Virus record (IMG/VR): IMGVR_UViG_3300020596_000011 | Span: 1 to 64,000 of that record | Strand: one strand, 5' to 3' | Source of the DNA: a virus | Length of the DNA stretch: 64,000 bases | Shown here: piece by piece, positions 31,766 to 42,027 of the stretch | Numbering within the stretch: the stretch's first letter is position 1 | Layout of the letters: each line of letters opens with the position of its first letter | Notes under the pieces: generated by a model | The model's database searches: none | Told to the model about the DNA's origin: nothing | What the model saw: the letters and a program-made list of their open reading frames with translations, nothing else | Position numbers and translations under genes: made by a program

Positions 31766-31936
31766 CTATTTTGGGATTCTTCTTGCTTTCGCCACAGCCC
31801 ACGTGACGCAGTGAGCTTCGGTGTGGAACATAGCGTCAGACACTTGTTGCCCGTCTTTGAACAAGCGCACAGTATAGCAGTCGAATCCATGCAATCGAAC
31901 CGCTTCAATCAAATAACAAAATCCTGGAAAATTCAT
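31766..31936 (-). CDS. Small hypothetical protein
   Basis: This encodes 56 residues starting at ATG 31936, with AGGGGA six bases upstream. Sequence features: 'NFPGFCYLIEAVRLHGFDCY' at the start, four Cys in all, and a basic C-terminus (AVAKARRIPK). The pattern strand-helix-strand-helix is compact and the gene has a strong sigma-28-like site 67 bases upstream, so it is probably real though short. The function is unknown. Confidence 0.6.
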   Translation of the reverse strand: MNFPGFCYLIEAVRLHGFDCYTVRLFKDGQQVSDAMFHTEAHCVTWAVAKARRIPK

Positions 31937-32002
31937 AAAATCCCCTATTGTGTGCCAGAGACGCGGATGGGCATTTGTGGCCCGCGCCTGCCCTTAACCA
32001 AT

Positions 32003-32030
32003 GTATCGCCAGCCGACACCAAAACTTTAG
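32003..32030 (-). promoter_or_regulatory. Sigma-28-like promoter for the minus-strand genes at 30.1-31.9 kb
   Basis: Read on the minus strand: CTAAAGTTT at 32030-32022 and GGCGATAC at 32010-32003, with 15 bases between TAAA and the octamer. It lies between the divergent small gene (31936) and the baseplate gene (32108). Confidence 0.65.
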
Positions 32031-32051
32031 CCTCATTGTAGCTTTTTTGCA

Positions 32052-32059
32052 CAAAATAG
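32052..32059 (+). promoter_or_regulatory. Late-type -10 candidate before the baseplate gene
   Basis: CAAAATAG at 32052-32059 resembles the TAAAATAG found before the capsid and fibre genes. No clear -35 is seen. An alternative -10, TATAAAAT, lies about 20 bases further downstream. Confidence 0.35.
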
Positions 32060-32107
32060 GCTACTCTTTACTCAATTATAAAATTAACCCATCAGGGGGA
32101 AATCAAC

Positions 32108-35100
32108 GTGGCTGCACCAATTTCTGTTAAGTCCAAAGACCAACTTCTAGGCGACATGGTTCGTACTATCAGCAATCAGACTGATATTACAGACTTTAAG
32201 GCAGGAGGCGGCCTTGTCTCTCTTATGGAAGCTATTGCCACTCGGCAGTTTCAGTTCCAAACAGAGATTCTAAAGATCATCGAAACTTCAGACGTAGACA
32301 ACCTCGTCGGCTCACGGCTAGACGACCTTGCGGCTTCGATCCTCTTACCCAACAGTACGGGAGGTGTCGGGCGCAAACCCGCTCTTCCCGCATCAGGGTC
32401 GGTCACTATTGGGTCAAACTTTAAAAAAGTAGCAACTCGCTTCTACCAAGGTAAACCTCCCGCATTTGCTGGCAGCACAATCTTGTACCTTCAAGACGCA
32501 TCAGCATTCTCTAACCCCTCGTCTTCTCCTAAAGTCTACTTGGGACGCAACACGCTGGACAACTTTGAAGGCCCGATTCAATACACTGCTTTAACGAATA
32601 ACGGGTCGTTCTGGACACTTACGCTCTCGTCTCCTTTGACGAAGAACCATTCGTACAGCGACGAGATTGTTTTAGCCCAAGGTGGTAACCGAATCGTACC
32701 TGCCAGTACGTCTGTAATAATACAGGCAAAAGACGGACAAGCCCAAATTAATTTCACAACAACCACGTCCGTGTCCTTGTTTGATGGCGAAGCCGAAACA
32801 AGTGCCTCCGTTGGTTGCGCCTTATCAGGAACGATCGGCAACGCCGCTACAAATGCTATTAATTCTTTTGTCACGGTTCCTTTCACGGGTGCCACTGTCG
32901 CGAACTCGACAGCGTTTGTCGACGGAAGAGACACAGAATCAGACGCAGACCTCCGCCAACGAATCAAAGACTACCCCGCTACCCTATCCCGTGGAACAGA
33001 AGCTTCTATACGCGCAGCCCTTGACGGCCTTGTTGACCCTGTTTCGAACAAAGCGATAACCTCGGCGTCCCTGATCCGCCCTACTACCTCTGGGGACCCT
33101 ACCACTATTTATATCGATGATGGCTCGGGACTAGAGCCGACCTTTGGCTATCAGGACTACGAGTTGCTCTTAGCAAAAGCTTCTGGTCAAGAACAAAGCT
33201 TTCGTACAGCCCAAGTACCGGTTACGCCGGTGCTAGTTACAGGTAGTGTCACGGCACCCTTTGACTTGAGTGCGGCTTCCACAATAACCATTCTTGTAGA
33301 TGGCGTCACTATTGCCCTCCAGGTCAACACCGCCAATTACTCAGACATTCGTGCCGCCACTGCGTATGAAGTTGTCCGTGACCTTAACACTCAAAGCGCT
33401 CTTTTAGCTTGGCGCACGGTGAACAGTGGCAAGCAAGTCACTGTATTCGATGCCAATAACGATGCCGAAGAGATCGAGGTCACCTCGGGTGTGCTTCAGC
33501 AAGCTTTGGGCCTTCCGACAATCACAACACGTAATATTTATCTTTACGTCAACGGTGTTTTAAATTCCTTCAAAGGCAAGACAGCAGCCGTAACGACCGA
33601 CACTTACCCGTGGGTTGGTATGACAAATCCTATTAACTCCTGCCAAGTGTTCATTGACCAAGTGACGACCCCCGTAACTTTTTCAATCACCGACGCCGAC
33701 TTCTCCCCTAACACAGTGGCGAATGCTACACTTACCCAGTGGGCTGCGGTCTTAAGAAAGAAAATCCCTGGTGTCTCTATTGTAGTGGTAGAGAACAGAC
33801 TGCTCATTGCCTCAAACCTTTTACGCTCACCTGATTCGCGTATCCAGGTGGCGGGCGGTCTCGTCGGGTCAGGCAAAATGTTTGCCGTAGCACAATCAAG
33901 CACCGGTGCCACTCGCGATTATGAGTTTAACCGCTTTACGGGCGACATCCGCTTTGTCGACAAGGTCCCTACAAGTAGCGTCGTTGAGATTGCTTCTACC
34001 AAGACACGAGCGTTTGTCTCTTCGCAAGTGGCTTCGACTGGTACGTTCGACTTGACCCCAAGTTCTCAATTCGGTGTGGGACAGATGTTGGTTGTCACTG
34101 ACTCCGCAACTACCATTCGCGCCATGGGTATAGCCACTTCTTTAACCGCCACCAATCTTTCAAACAATCTGTGTCGACTGACGGATGCTTCAGCCTCGCT
34201 TTTCGCTAACGTACAAGCGGGCGACTACATGTACTTCGTTAACAATGTTCTTGCTAACGCTACACTAGCTCGCACATCCGACGGTCTCTATTTAGTACGC
34301 GCACAGACCGCAACGACAATAACCGTCGAAGCGTCTGACGCGCAGATTACGGCTTTCACCGTGGGTGGTATCGTTTACTCTACTGGTATGATTCAAGCTT
34401 TCTCTTGTGAAAAGGCTCCCGAAATTGCGGTGATTAAGTCCTCAGTTACGGGACAGACGTCTATTGCGCAGCTTGCAAAAGCCCTTAACGACCAAGCCAT
34501 CGCCTTTGCAGTCGACACTGTCGGCGGACAACAGCTTCGGTTGCGGACAAGAGCTTTCAGCCCAACGTCGACGGTATCCGTTGTAGGTTTAGTCGGACCC
34601 CTTGCGTCTGTCTTTACCCTAACAGTAGCTGAACCTATCACCCTCCAGAGCCATGTAGGGTTCTCGTCTTCACCTTTCTCGGACATGGGGCTTCCGGTTG
34701 TCACTAGCGTAATAACCGATAGGGCGACGGCTTTTTTAAAGATTACTCCTGACCTCACAGACGTGACAACCAACACGGAACCCTTTGACGTCAACCCCAA
34801 CCCCGTCATAGTGCAAGACGCTTTGGTTACGAGTTACCCCTTAGGCTTTGGAGAACTTTTCTTGGCAGGGAAAGCGGGCGGTCAGCGCTTTCGTACATAC
34901 AATACTACGGGCACAGCACCTTTTACAGGTTTTGCTCGAGGCTCCGGTGGTGTACGCTTTCCTCAAACTCAGAACACTTCAGCAGGCGCAAACTACTACT
35001 CAAACTACGGCTTAAGACTTGAAGATCTCCCTATTACAAACGTAGACAAATTTGTGGCAACGTTTGACCTCAACACCACAGACAAAACAGTCTCTTTGCC

Positions 35101-38100
35101 ACTCTATAAATCTGCGCAGATTGCGTCTATCCCTGTTTCCCCCGTCGGCGGCCTTGGTGACGTATGTCAAGTGACGTTCAAAGACCCAGACGACCTCCTA
35201 ACGCTCGCAAGTCCTAATACAGGGCGCCCGTTCTTTGACGCTTTTAGCGCCTACTCTTCTTTCAACTTTAACGACTTCCGCGTCCTCTCAAAATCTGTTG
35301 GTGTATACCTCCCCGCAGGGCTCTTAAGCACGGTAGGCTTTGCTATCCGCTCTAAGACGTTTGGTGGACATAACCGCATTCGTTTTGCTACAAACCTTCC
35401 CACTTCGGCAAACCAAAGCACTATTCAAGTCTCGCACTCCAATTCGTATAACGGAGATGTAAACACTTCGTTAGTAGTCTCCATGGCATCTGACGCGCAA
35501 GTACCGAATGCCCTTGTCGCCTCGGGTAACGTACAGCTAAAGTCGCTCAGCTTGGTCAACAGCGTCAGGACAATGGTGCTTTCGACAGAGACCGTTGCGT
35601 CCCCTGCCTTTACGCAACTCGGAACCTATACTTTCAACACCGCGACCGCAGGAACAAACCAAAATGGTTCATTCCTAAAAATCGTAAACAACCAAAAAAG
35701 TCCTTCGAGCCCTATCGTTGTCACCGACGTACCCGGCCTTCCTTGGACTGTCGAGGTGCAGTTGAACGGAACCACTCCCTCCCTTGCAACAACCCAAGCC
35801 TTGTCGTCCATTTTTGTGAATTTTCCTGCCACAACTGGAACGGGTACCCTTGCGTTGCAACCAAGCGACCCTTCGTACAATCCTGGCTCGCAAGCGTTTT
35901 CCGTTATCCCAACGGCAACCGGAAGCCTACAGTTTCAAGGCATCTTACCGAACACTTTGCAAAATGGTTGGACAATTATCATTACGTCTACAGGAGCACC
36001 CACCGTAGGTACTCCGACGTTTACAGGTAGCCCGACCGCTTGGACACTAGACCTTAAAAATAACACGCTTGACCAAACTGCTTTGCAGGCTTTAATTAAT
36101 GGTAATCCGTCTTTTTCATCTAAAATTCAAATCTTTGGGACGGGTACTATCTCCCCTGCGCAAGTCCCCTCGCCGGTAACTTTAACAATGATAGCTGGGC
36201 TCGACCCGTACAATCTAAAACAAGTATTAAACGGAACTGACCTCTCCAACGGAGCCTTTGACACAGCGGCTTTTCAAGTGGGCAACATCCTCAATATTGG
36301 CGGACCCGTAACTTCAGGCAACCTAATCCCTGTTGGGTCGTTTCCCATTACAGCCAAGAGCAGTGGGCAGTTGACTATTAAAGTACCTAACTACACAGGG
36401 CTGTACGCATCAGGTACATTCACAAACATGAGCGCATCCGGCTTTCCGATTAGTTCCTTTCCACTCCTCAGCAAAACATGGGCAGAGTACGCCACAGCCG
36501 TAAACGACTATCAACCAGCCAGTTTGCTTGCAGCAGCAGAAGCGCTGGGAGCAACGTCTACTGTGTTCACCGACCCGACGTATATCACTACCCCTAACAC
36601 TGGCTCGCTGCCTGCAACTGTGACCACGGTAGCTCAATCGCTAAACTTCCACTCTTTTGAGTGTAACCTCGCGGGCTACGCATCGATCATTAGCTACAAT
36701 GTTGCGACCAACGCTGTGCAACTGCTATCACAGACACTCAACCCGCTGTTCCCAAGTGCCGCACAAGCGCCTTCAAGTCTGTATTCGGCAATCAATGAGG
36801 CAGTTTTTATCGTCCCATCTAACAACGCAACTTTAGCGCGGTGGGCTTCTTTTTCTGCCGCTTCTACGCTTCCACTTTTTGCTACGGTTGACCGCCTTCC
36901 TAACGATAGCGCCATTCAACTTTCCTCTCAGGGCGTTGGATCACAGAGTGCTGTGCAAGCTCAGGCAACCTACGCCAACCAGTTTTCTGAAACCATCCTG
37001 ACTACAGCGTCAAAAGACAACGATGCTACTACTGTAACGGTACTAGCAACGCAAGCGGAAGCTCTCGGACGCCATGAGATTGTCCAAGTGACAAACAGCA
37101 TGGCAACCGACTCAACACGTCCTTACGCTACAGCGGCTACTATCACTACCGCGTTCAACCCAGCAGACGATCGCCCGTGGTTTACAGCTATCTCAAGAGT
37201 ATACGTCGACAACGACGCTGTAACGACTACGGCACCAACCCTCGTCCTTTTAAGAGCAGGGCAAGCGGTAAACGGCACCGAAGCAGGCGAACCGCTGCAA
37301 ACAAGCGACCAAATTACTACAACGTCACTCTCAAATGGGCGCGTACGGTTTTCACTCACGGGTGCAGGCATTCTTGCTGCCCGCGTGGGTGACATGCTTT
37401 ACGTCCCGCCGTCCAGAGGTGCTTACACTTCTCCTTTTGCTGCGGACGTTGTCTGCGCTTCGCCGACTGAATTCACTTATACACCTACTGGTAATAAAGT
37501 GGTCTCAGGTGCTGCATTAGGTGGTATGATTCCTTACCTAGGCTACCCTGTAGTCCAAGTGGAATCCGCAACAAGCGTTATTGTGCTGGCACCCCGAATG
37601 GTTACTTTTGCAAGTGTATCTCTTACCTCTGGTCAACGAAGGGCTGCACTTTTCCTACCAAGCCCTTGGGCAGAAAAGAACATTAGGACGTCTGTTCATG
37701 AAGGCGCTGGCAGGGCTCAAGGCTTAAACGCTCTCACCGGCGCAAACTGTTACGCACTTCTGCGCAAAATCCAAGGCAACTTTTTCTCTCTTACACTTTC
37801 AAACACCTCGACAAGCACCAGCTCTGCTCCTGTGTTCGCAAACGATAATCTCGTTCTTCAAAACATGGGTGTTAGCACCGACGACAAAATTGTACTTGGG
37901 CCGGTGTTCCTAGAAGCCAACAGAGGCGACTGGACTTTAGTTTCCCACGACGACAAGAACACTATGATCATTCACCGAGACCTTGGCGGTGCCGAGGAAA
38001 CTCTTGACGCAGCCGTTCTTTGGTGGGGTGTCAAAGTAAACGGTGGAACCGTAGGGCAACCTTTCTATCAAAGACCGGTTCGCATACTGGACGCCGATTC

Positions 38101-38914
38101 AGTACGTATTGGTTCGAAACTCAGAATAGCCGCTAATGCGGGATTCGGAAGCCTTGCTTACGTAGGCTCTTGGGCCGTGTCGGATATCGGTTACTGGTTG
38201 CCTTCAGGTGCCACAGACGACCGCCAGCTTGCACCTTTTACAACTATTTCTTTAAACTCCCCTGTAACGACAGCTACCACCACCACGGTCATACCCGCAG
38301 GTATCTCTTTCCAAGAGGCTACGGCTACATCGGTCTTTCGCATGGTCGCTGGCTTTTCACCAAGCCCTGTTGATACCACAAAAGCTGATCTCTTCTTAGT
38401 CCCGTCGCGTCGCGTAGAGCGCATGAAACCTGACCTGAACACGACAATAATTGGGATTGGTAAATTAGGGTTTGCGACCGAGCCACAGACAGGGGTCGAC
38501 GGCTATAAAGTGTTTTCTGGTCTCGTACAAGAAGCGCATAAAACCATAGACGGCTTTCCGCCGTCTCCTACGCAATATCCAGGTATCAAAGCAGCGGGAA
38601 CAAGCGTGTCTATCTTACCACCCCTCTTGAAATCGCTTGCAATGACGCTTAAGATAAGGACGAGGGACGGTATCTCTATTAACGTTGTTGCGGACATCGT
38701 AAGGTCTTCGGTTTCTTCTTATGTACTAGACCAAGCCGTGGGACAAGCAATCGTTATATCCAGTATCGTCAGCCTTGTTTCTGACATCGCAGGGGTTGCA
38801 TCTGTAGAGGTAACGGCAACAACTCCTACTGCGGTCGATGGTTACATCCCATTGGCCGATTCCGAAAAAGCAGTAGTCTTGAACTCACAAACCGACATCG
38901 GAATAGAAGGCTGA
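32108..38914 (+). CDS. Giant baseplate J-type wedge protein
   Basis: This encodes 2268 residues, GTG start with AGGGGGA upstream. The N-terminal 400 residues match the baseplate J (gp47/gp6) plan: helices at 10-75, then strands and 'VDGRDTESDADLRQRIKDYP' with 'ATLSRGTEASIRAA' (271-304), the family's signature. Family members are usually 300-700 residues. Here the extra 1500 residues are Thr/Ser/Ala-rich beta domains, probably several surface-exposed modules that decorate the wedge. The last 150 residues are again J-like ('LAMTLKIRTRDGISINVVAD'), so the extra part looks like an insertion within the J fold. It joins neighbouring wedges and triggers sheath contraction. Confidence 0.8.
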   Translation: MAAPISVKSKDQLLGDMVRTISNQTDITDFKAGGGLVSLMEAIATRQFQFQTEILKIIETSDVDNLVGSRLDDLAASILLPNSTGGVGRKPALPASGSVTIGSNFKKVATRFYQGKPPAFAGSTILYLQDASAFSNPSSSPKVYLGRNTLDNFEGPIQYTALTNNGSFWTLTLSSPLTKNHSYSDEIVLAQGGNRIVPASTSVIIQAKDGQAQINFTTTTSVSLFDGEAETSASVGCALSGTIGNAATNAINSFVTVPFTGATVANSTAFVDGRDTESDADLRQRIKDYPATLSRGTEASIRAALDGLVDPVSNKAITSASLIRPTTSGDPTTIYIDDGSGLEPTFGYQDYELLLAKASGQEQSFRTAQVPVTPVLVTGSVTAPFDLSAASTITILVDGVTIALQVNTANYSDIRAATAYEVVRDLNTQSALLAWRTVNSGKQVTVFDANNDAEEIEVTSGVLQQALGLPTITTRNIYLYVNGVLNSFKGKTAAVTTDTYPWVGMTNPINSCQVFIDQVTTPVTFSITDADFSPNTVANATLTQWAAVLRKKIPGVSIVVVENRLLIASNLLRSPDSRIQVAGGLVGSGKMFAVAQSSTGATRDYEFNRFTGDIRFVDKVPTSSVVEIASTKTRAFVSSQVASTGTFDLTPSSQFGVGQMLVVTDSATTIRAMGIATSLTATNLSNNLCRLTDASASLFANVQAGDYMYFVNNVLANATLARTSDGLYLVRAQTATTITVEASDAQITAFTVGGIVYSTGMIQAFSCEKAPEIAVIKSSVTGQTSIAQLAKALNDQAIAFAVDTVGGQQLRLRTRAFSPTSTVSVVGLVGPLASVFTLTVAEPITLQSHVGFSSSPFSDMGLPVVTSVITDRATAFLKITPDLTDVTTNTEPFDVNPNPVIVQDALVTSYPLGFGELFLAGKAGGQRFRTYNTTGTAPFTGFARGSGGVRFPQTQNTSAGANYYSNYGLRLEDLPITNVDKFVATFDLNTTDKTVSLPLYKSAQIASIPVSPVGGLGDVCQVTFKDPDDLLTLASPNTGRPFFDAFSAYSSFNFNDFRVLSKSVGVYLPAGLLSTVGFAIRSKTFGGHNRIRFATNLPTSANQSTIQVSHSNSYNGDVNTSLVVSMASDAQVPNALVASGNVQLKSLSLVNSVRTMVLSTETVASPAFTQLGTYTFNTATAGTNQNGSFLKIVNNQKSPSSPIVVTDVPGLPWTVEVQLNGTTPSLATTQALSSIFVNFPATTGTGTLALQPSDPSYNPGSQAFSVIPTATGSLQFQGILPNTLQNGWTIIITSTGAPTVGTPTFTGSPTAWTLDLKNNTLDQTALQALINGNPSFSSKIQIFGTGTISPAQVPSPVTLTMIAGLDPYNLKQVLNGTDLSNGAFDTAAFQVGNILNIGGPVTSGNLIPVGSFPITAKSSGQLTIKVPNYTGLYASGTFTNMSASGFPISSFPLLSKTWAEYATAVNDYQPASLLAAAEALGATSTVFTDPTYITTPNTGSLPATVTTVAQSLNFHSFECNLAGYASIISYNVATNAVQLLSQTLNPLFPSAAQAPSSLYSAINEAVFIVPSNNATLARWASFSAASTLPLFATVDRLPNDSAIQLSSQGVGSQSAVQAQATYANQFSETILTTASKDNDATTVTVLATQAEALGRHEIVQVTNSMATDSTRPYATAATITTAFNPADDRPWFTAISRVYVDNDAVTTTAPTLVLLRAGQAVNGTEAGEPLQTSDQITTTSLSNGRVRFSLTGAGILAARVGDMLYVPPSRGAYTSPFAADVVCASPTEFTYTPTGNKVVSGAALGGMIPYLGYPVVQVESATSVIVLAPRMVTFASVSLTSGQRRAALFLPSPWAEKNIRTSVHEGAGRAQGLNALTGANCYALLRKIQGNFFSLTLSNTSTSTSSAPVFANDNLVLQNMGVSTDDKIVLGPVFLEANRGDWTLVSHDDKNTMIIHRDLGGAEETLDAAVLWWGVKVNGGTVGQPFYQRPVRILDADSVRIGSKLRIAANAGFGSLAYVGSWAVSDIGYWLPSGATDDRQLAPFTTISLNSPVTTATTTTVIPAGISFQEATATSVFRMVAGFSPSPVDTTKADLFLVPSRRVERMKPDLNTTIIGIGKLGFATEPQTGVDGYKVFSGLVQEAHKTIDGFPPSPTQYPGIKAAGTSVSILPPLLKSLAMTLKIRTRDGISINVVADIVRSSVSSYVLDQAVGQAIVISSIVSLVSDIAGVASVEVTATTPTAVDGYIPLADSEKAVVLNSQTDIGIEG

Positions 38915-38919
38915 ACCAA

Positions 38920-39141
38920 ATGGCATTGGAAAAAAAGACAGCAGACGGTAGCTTAGAATTCCTAGTGTCAGACTGGGCACAGAACATCTCGCTGAATAGC
39001 CCTTCAATCGCAGCTTTGAACACTTTTCACAAGCAGACAGAACGCATAGCCGACCTGCAAAAGCAAGCGGCACTCACCCCTGGTGAAACTGTAGAACTTA
39101 CACTTCTTCTCAAAAATAAATGGAACATCGCGAATGACTAA
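38920..39141 (+). CDS. Small baseplate-operon protein, hypothetical
   Basis: This encodes 73 residues, 5 bases after the giant wedge gene and overlapping the next by 8 bases. 'AALNTFHKQTERIADLQKQA' gives a helix with heptad character. It lies in a compact operon between two baseplate proteins, so it may be an assembly factor. There is no family I recognise. Confidence 0.6.
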   Translation: MALEKKTADGSLEFLVSDWAQNISLNSPSIAALNTFHKQTERIADLQKQAALTPGETVELTLLLKNKWNIAND

Positions 39142-41986
39142 GCCATACGTCAGGCAGTTCTTACCCGCTTCCTACAAGACACCGCAAGCTAAAACCCTTG
39201 CGGCTATTCTAAATGCAATAGAAGCTAACGAAGAGTACCTTGAGCAATTCCTTATTGCTTATCAAAACAATTTATTCGAGAGCCGTGCAGACTTCTCCCA
39301 CTTTCTAAAACTTCTTTCGGCCCAAGGGGTAACTCTCCCTTCTGGGTCAGGTCTGAGCTTCCAGTCGTTTAGGCTTATAGCACCCCTTGTAGCCCACCTC
39401 CCGAAGCAGATCAATTCAACGGCGTCAGCGCTTATTGAAACGTTTTTTGGCCTAGGTCTTACGCACCCAAGTGTAATCTCAGGACGCGCAGAAAACTACA
39501 GTTTGCAGACGGGGGACGACCTCGTTGTAGAAACAGACGCAGGCACGGTAACAGTCGCAGTAGATGCGTCTGTGTTTTCAGACCCACGGAATGTTTCCGC
39601 TGCGGAACTTGCAGCGTACCTGACAGGTGCCCAAAATCTCTTTTTGTGTGACGCTTACGTCAACCGTAACGACGGTAAAACTTATATACGCTTGCTTTCA
39701 AAAGGGTCTGGGCAGGGCGACTGGATCGCTGTGAAAGGCGGGACGCTCCAAAACAGCCTGCTGTTTCCTCCCGTAGTGGATACCGCGAACACGTTTCAGA
39801 CCCAGTTTCGGCTCGTCAAATCTGTACCGTATACGGACGTTTTACGGGTTGAGTGGGCAGACCCTGACAACGTTAGATTTGAGCGCATAAACCTTACCAC
39901 GTCTACTTTTAATATAGGGTTACACGGGCTTGCTAACAACACGACAGTGACCTTTACCTCAGATGGTACCCTCCCCGCACCCCTCGCATTAAACACGACG
40001 TATCACGTAATAAATTCAACAGACAACGCTTTTCGCATCAGTGCCACGAGCGGCGGTCCATTTATAACCTTGACGGACAAAGGGAGTGCTGACTTTCACT
40101 ACGTCAAGCGTGTGCTTCCTACGAACTCCGCCACAGACCCCCAACTCTACAAGCTTCAAACAGGGGACATTGTAAGTATCCGCGGACTTTTTGACGTGGG
40201 TGTTTCCGGTGTACTGAGCGTGCAAGTCGTGGACGACCAAGGAAACGACGTTGTTGACTTTACGACAGGTTTACCTGTAGTTATCGACATTAACTATAAC
40301 GCCGGAAACTACTCTGTCCTTAACGGCTCACGGGACGTAAGCAACGTTGGGCGCGACTACTTTTACATTCAAGTACGCGGCCTTGAACTACAAGGCTTAC
40401 CGCCTTCCACGGGTACATTGGTCCAACTTGGACCTAAAGATGTTGTCTTTACAAGACCGTTTCAGCATCGGGTGTACGCTCAAGATGAATACGTTACAAT
40501 TTCCGAAACAGAGGCTGCTACCCTTACAGTAACCGTGCCTGCGGTGCCACCGATTGTAAAACGTTTTTTACAAGGGTCTATGAACATTGCTGGCACCGAC
40601 AATCTTGTTAGCGGGTTTTCTCGGACAACTATGGACGTTACAGGGACAACTCCCATTTCCAACGGTAGTTCCGTTTACCTTTCATCTAACCAAGTAGACG
40701 CTGACTTCGTCGGGAAACCGCTAAAAATGGTTACTCAGGTCGGACCGACATACATAATCGATGATGCCGATTTAGCCTTCGACGTGCTACCGTTTACCAC
40801 ATCTACACCTATTGGCGTGAACGACCCCTTTGAGGTCACGCTGGATAGTGACTTAATTGGCGTAACGTTTACCTACCGGCACGGGTTTAAAGTGGGACAA
40901 GCGGTGTCAATTAATGGCGCTACTGCAAACTTCGGCTACTCCGTCAACGGTGAATGGATTGTCGTAGAAGTTCCTTCGGAATATAAGCTAGTTTTCAAAC
41001 AGCACACAGCCGTATACGCAGGGCGAGTCGTCCCCTTGGCTTTACAAACTGCCTCGGTGATAAACGTGACAGGTCGAGCAGACCACGCCGACGTCGCAAT
41101 CGTATTCCCTTCTCCCGCAGCACTTGCTCCGTTAGGGGTAGAAGTCGGTAAAGCCGTCAAATTATCGGTCACAGGCTCTGAAGTTGTGATCGCTCCTGTT
41201 GCTTGGGCTGCGCTTGTACGGGTCCCACTAATCGTGACAGAAGTGTCTGGCAGCACTGTGTATGCTCGTTCGAACGTATCTTATCCCTTTGCTCTCACGG
41301 TAGCCACCGGAGTAAAGTTCAGAATTCCAAAAACAAATTTTGGAAACGCCTTTGCCAGACATTTTTTGAATTTAACACCCTCACCAGTTAAATTAAATCT
41401 CTTAGACGGTTACAACTATGACCGTCTCATCAGAGGGCTGTTTGTCCAGGTGTTAGGCTACCCAGCCGCTGCGGTGACGAACGCCAACTGGCAGGGTCCC
41501 TTCATCTACGATCCTTTTGGCGAAACAGGGATACGCTATCAAGTGGGACAACCTTTTGGTACGCTATCCTCCCCTATCGTAATTGGCTCAAATAACACGA
41601 CAATTTCGCTCACGTCGTCGGGCACGCTGTTTAGTGATTCAGGCTACCTTGTTCTTTCCTACGGTGGATTAGACGCCGAAGGTCCAATCCGATATACTTC
41701 CGTAACTACAGGTAGTTCTCTGACCACTATTGAGCTTGACCCCAGTTACACGTTTTCCGGATCGCACGCCCTCCAAGCACAAGTGCGAGAAGTTGTTAGC
41801 CTAGAGCCACACCAACCTCTCGACAACGGGCAAGACTTTACTACTTACCTCACTTCGGCGGCTCCGACACGAGAAGCTCTTTTTACTTATCTAAAACAAA
41901 TCTTAAGCGTAAGCGTATTTGTAGAGCAAGACTTGAGACTTCCTCAAGTCTTGTGGCAAGATGCTGGTATACCAGTCTACGACTGA
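39134..41986 (+). CDS. Baseplate/tail protein, second wedge component
   Basis: This encodes 950 residues. The N-terminus ('YVRQFLPASYKTPQAKTLAA') and helix-rich first 60 residues are of the kind seen in proteins that follow baseplate J genes (gpI/gp7-like position). A long beta-rich region follows, with 'VHLPKQ'-like turns, repeated 'FNIGLHGLANNTTVTFTSDG' and 'PLALNTTYHVINS' strands like phage fibre-support modules, and a C-terminal helix ('EALFTYLKQILSVSVFVEQD'). It likely connects the wedge to the fibre encoded next. Assignment by order and architecture. Confidence 0.6.
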   Translation: MTKPYVRQFLPASYKTPQAKTLAAILNAIEANEEYLEQFLIAYQNNLFESRADFSHFLKLLSAQGVTLPSGSGLSFQSFRLIAPLVAHLPKQINSTASALIETFFGLGLTHPSVISGRAENYSLQTGDDLVVETDAGTVTVAVDASVFSDPRNVSAAELAAYLTGAQNLFLCDAYVNRNDGKTYIRLLSKGSGQGDWIAVKGGTLQNSLLFPPVVDTANTFQTQFRLVKSVPYTDVLRVEWADPDNVRFERINLTTSTFNIGLHGLANNTTVTFTSDGTLPAPLALNTTYHVINSTDNAFRISATSGGPFITLTDKGSADFHYVKRVLPTNSATDPQLYKLQTGDIVSIRGLFDVGVSGVLSVQVVDDQGNDVVDFTTGLPVVIDINYNAGNYSVLNGSRDVSNVGRDYFYIQVRGLELQGLPPSTGTLVQLGPKDVVFTRPFQHRVYAQDEYVTISETEAATLTVTVPAVPPIVKRFLQGSMNIAGTDNLVSGFSRTTMDVTGTTPISNGSSVYLSSNQVDADFVGKPLKMVTQVGPTYIIDDADLAFDVLPFTTSTPIGVNDPFEVTLDSDLIGVTFTYRHGFKVGQAVSINGATANFGYSVNGEWIVVEVPSEYKLVFKQHTAVYAGRVVPLALQTASVINVTGRADHADVAIVFPSPAALAPLGVEVGKAVKLSVTGSEVVIAPVAWAALVRVPLIVTEVSGSTVYARSNVSYPFALTVATGVKFRIPKTNFGNAFARHFLNLTPSPVKLNLLDGYNYDRLIRGLFVQVLGYPAAAVTNANWQGPFIYDPFGETGIRYQVGQPFGTLSSPIVIGSNNTTISLTSSGTLFSDSGYLVLSYGGLDAEGPIRYTSVTTGSSLTTIELDPSYTFSGSHALQAQVREVVSLEPHQPLDNGQDFTTYLTSAAPTREALFTYLKQILSVSVFVEQDLRLPQVLWQDAGIPVYD

Positions 41987-41997
41987 GCCCTGCGGCC

Positions 41998-42005
41998 TAA
42001 AATAG
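41998..42005 (+). promoter_or_regulatory. Late-type -10 candidate before the fibre gene
   Basis: TAAAATAG at 41998-42005 is identical to the capsid -10 and lies 22 bases before the fibre start. No -35 match is clear. Confidence 0.4.
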
Positions 42006-42027
42006 ACATAAGAACAGCGGAGACACC

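Noticed and set aside
31589-32041. A 150-residue plus-strand frame overlapping the small minus-strand genes
   Set aside because: No ribosome binding site, runs antisense to two better-supported genes, and ends in the promoter region of the baseplate gene.
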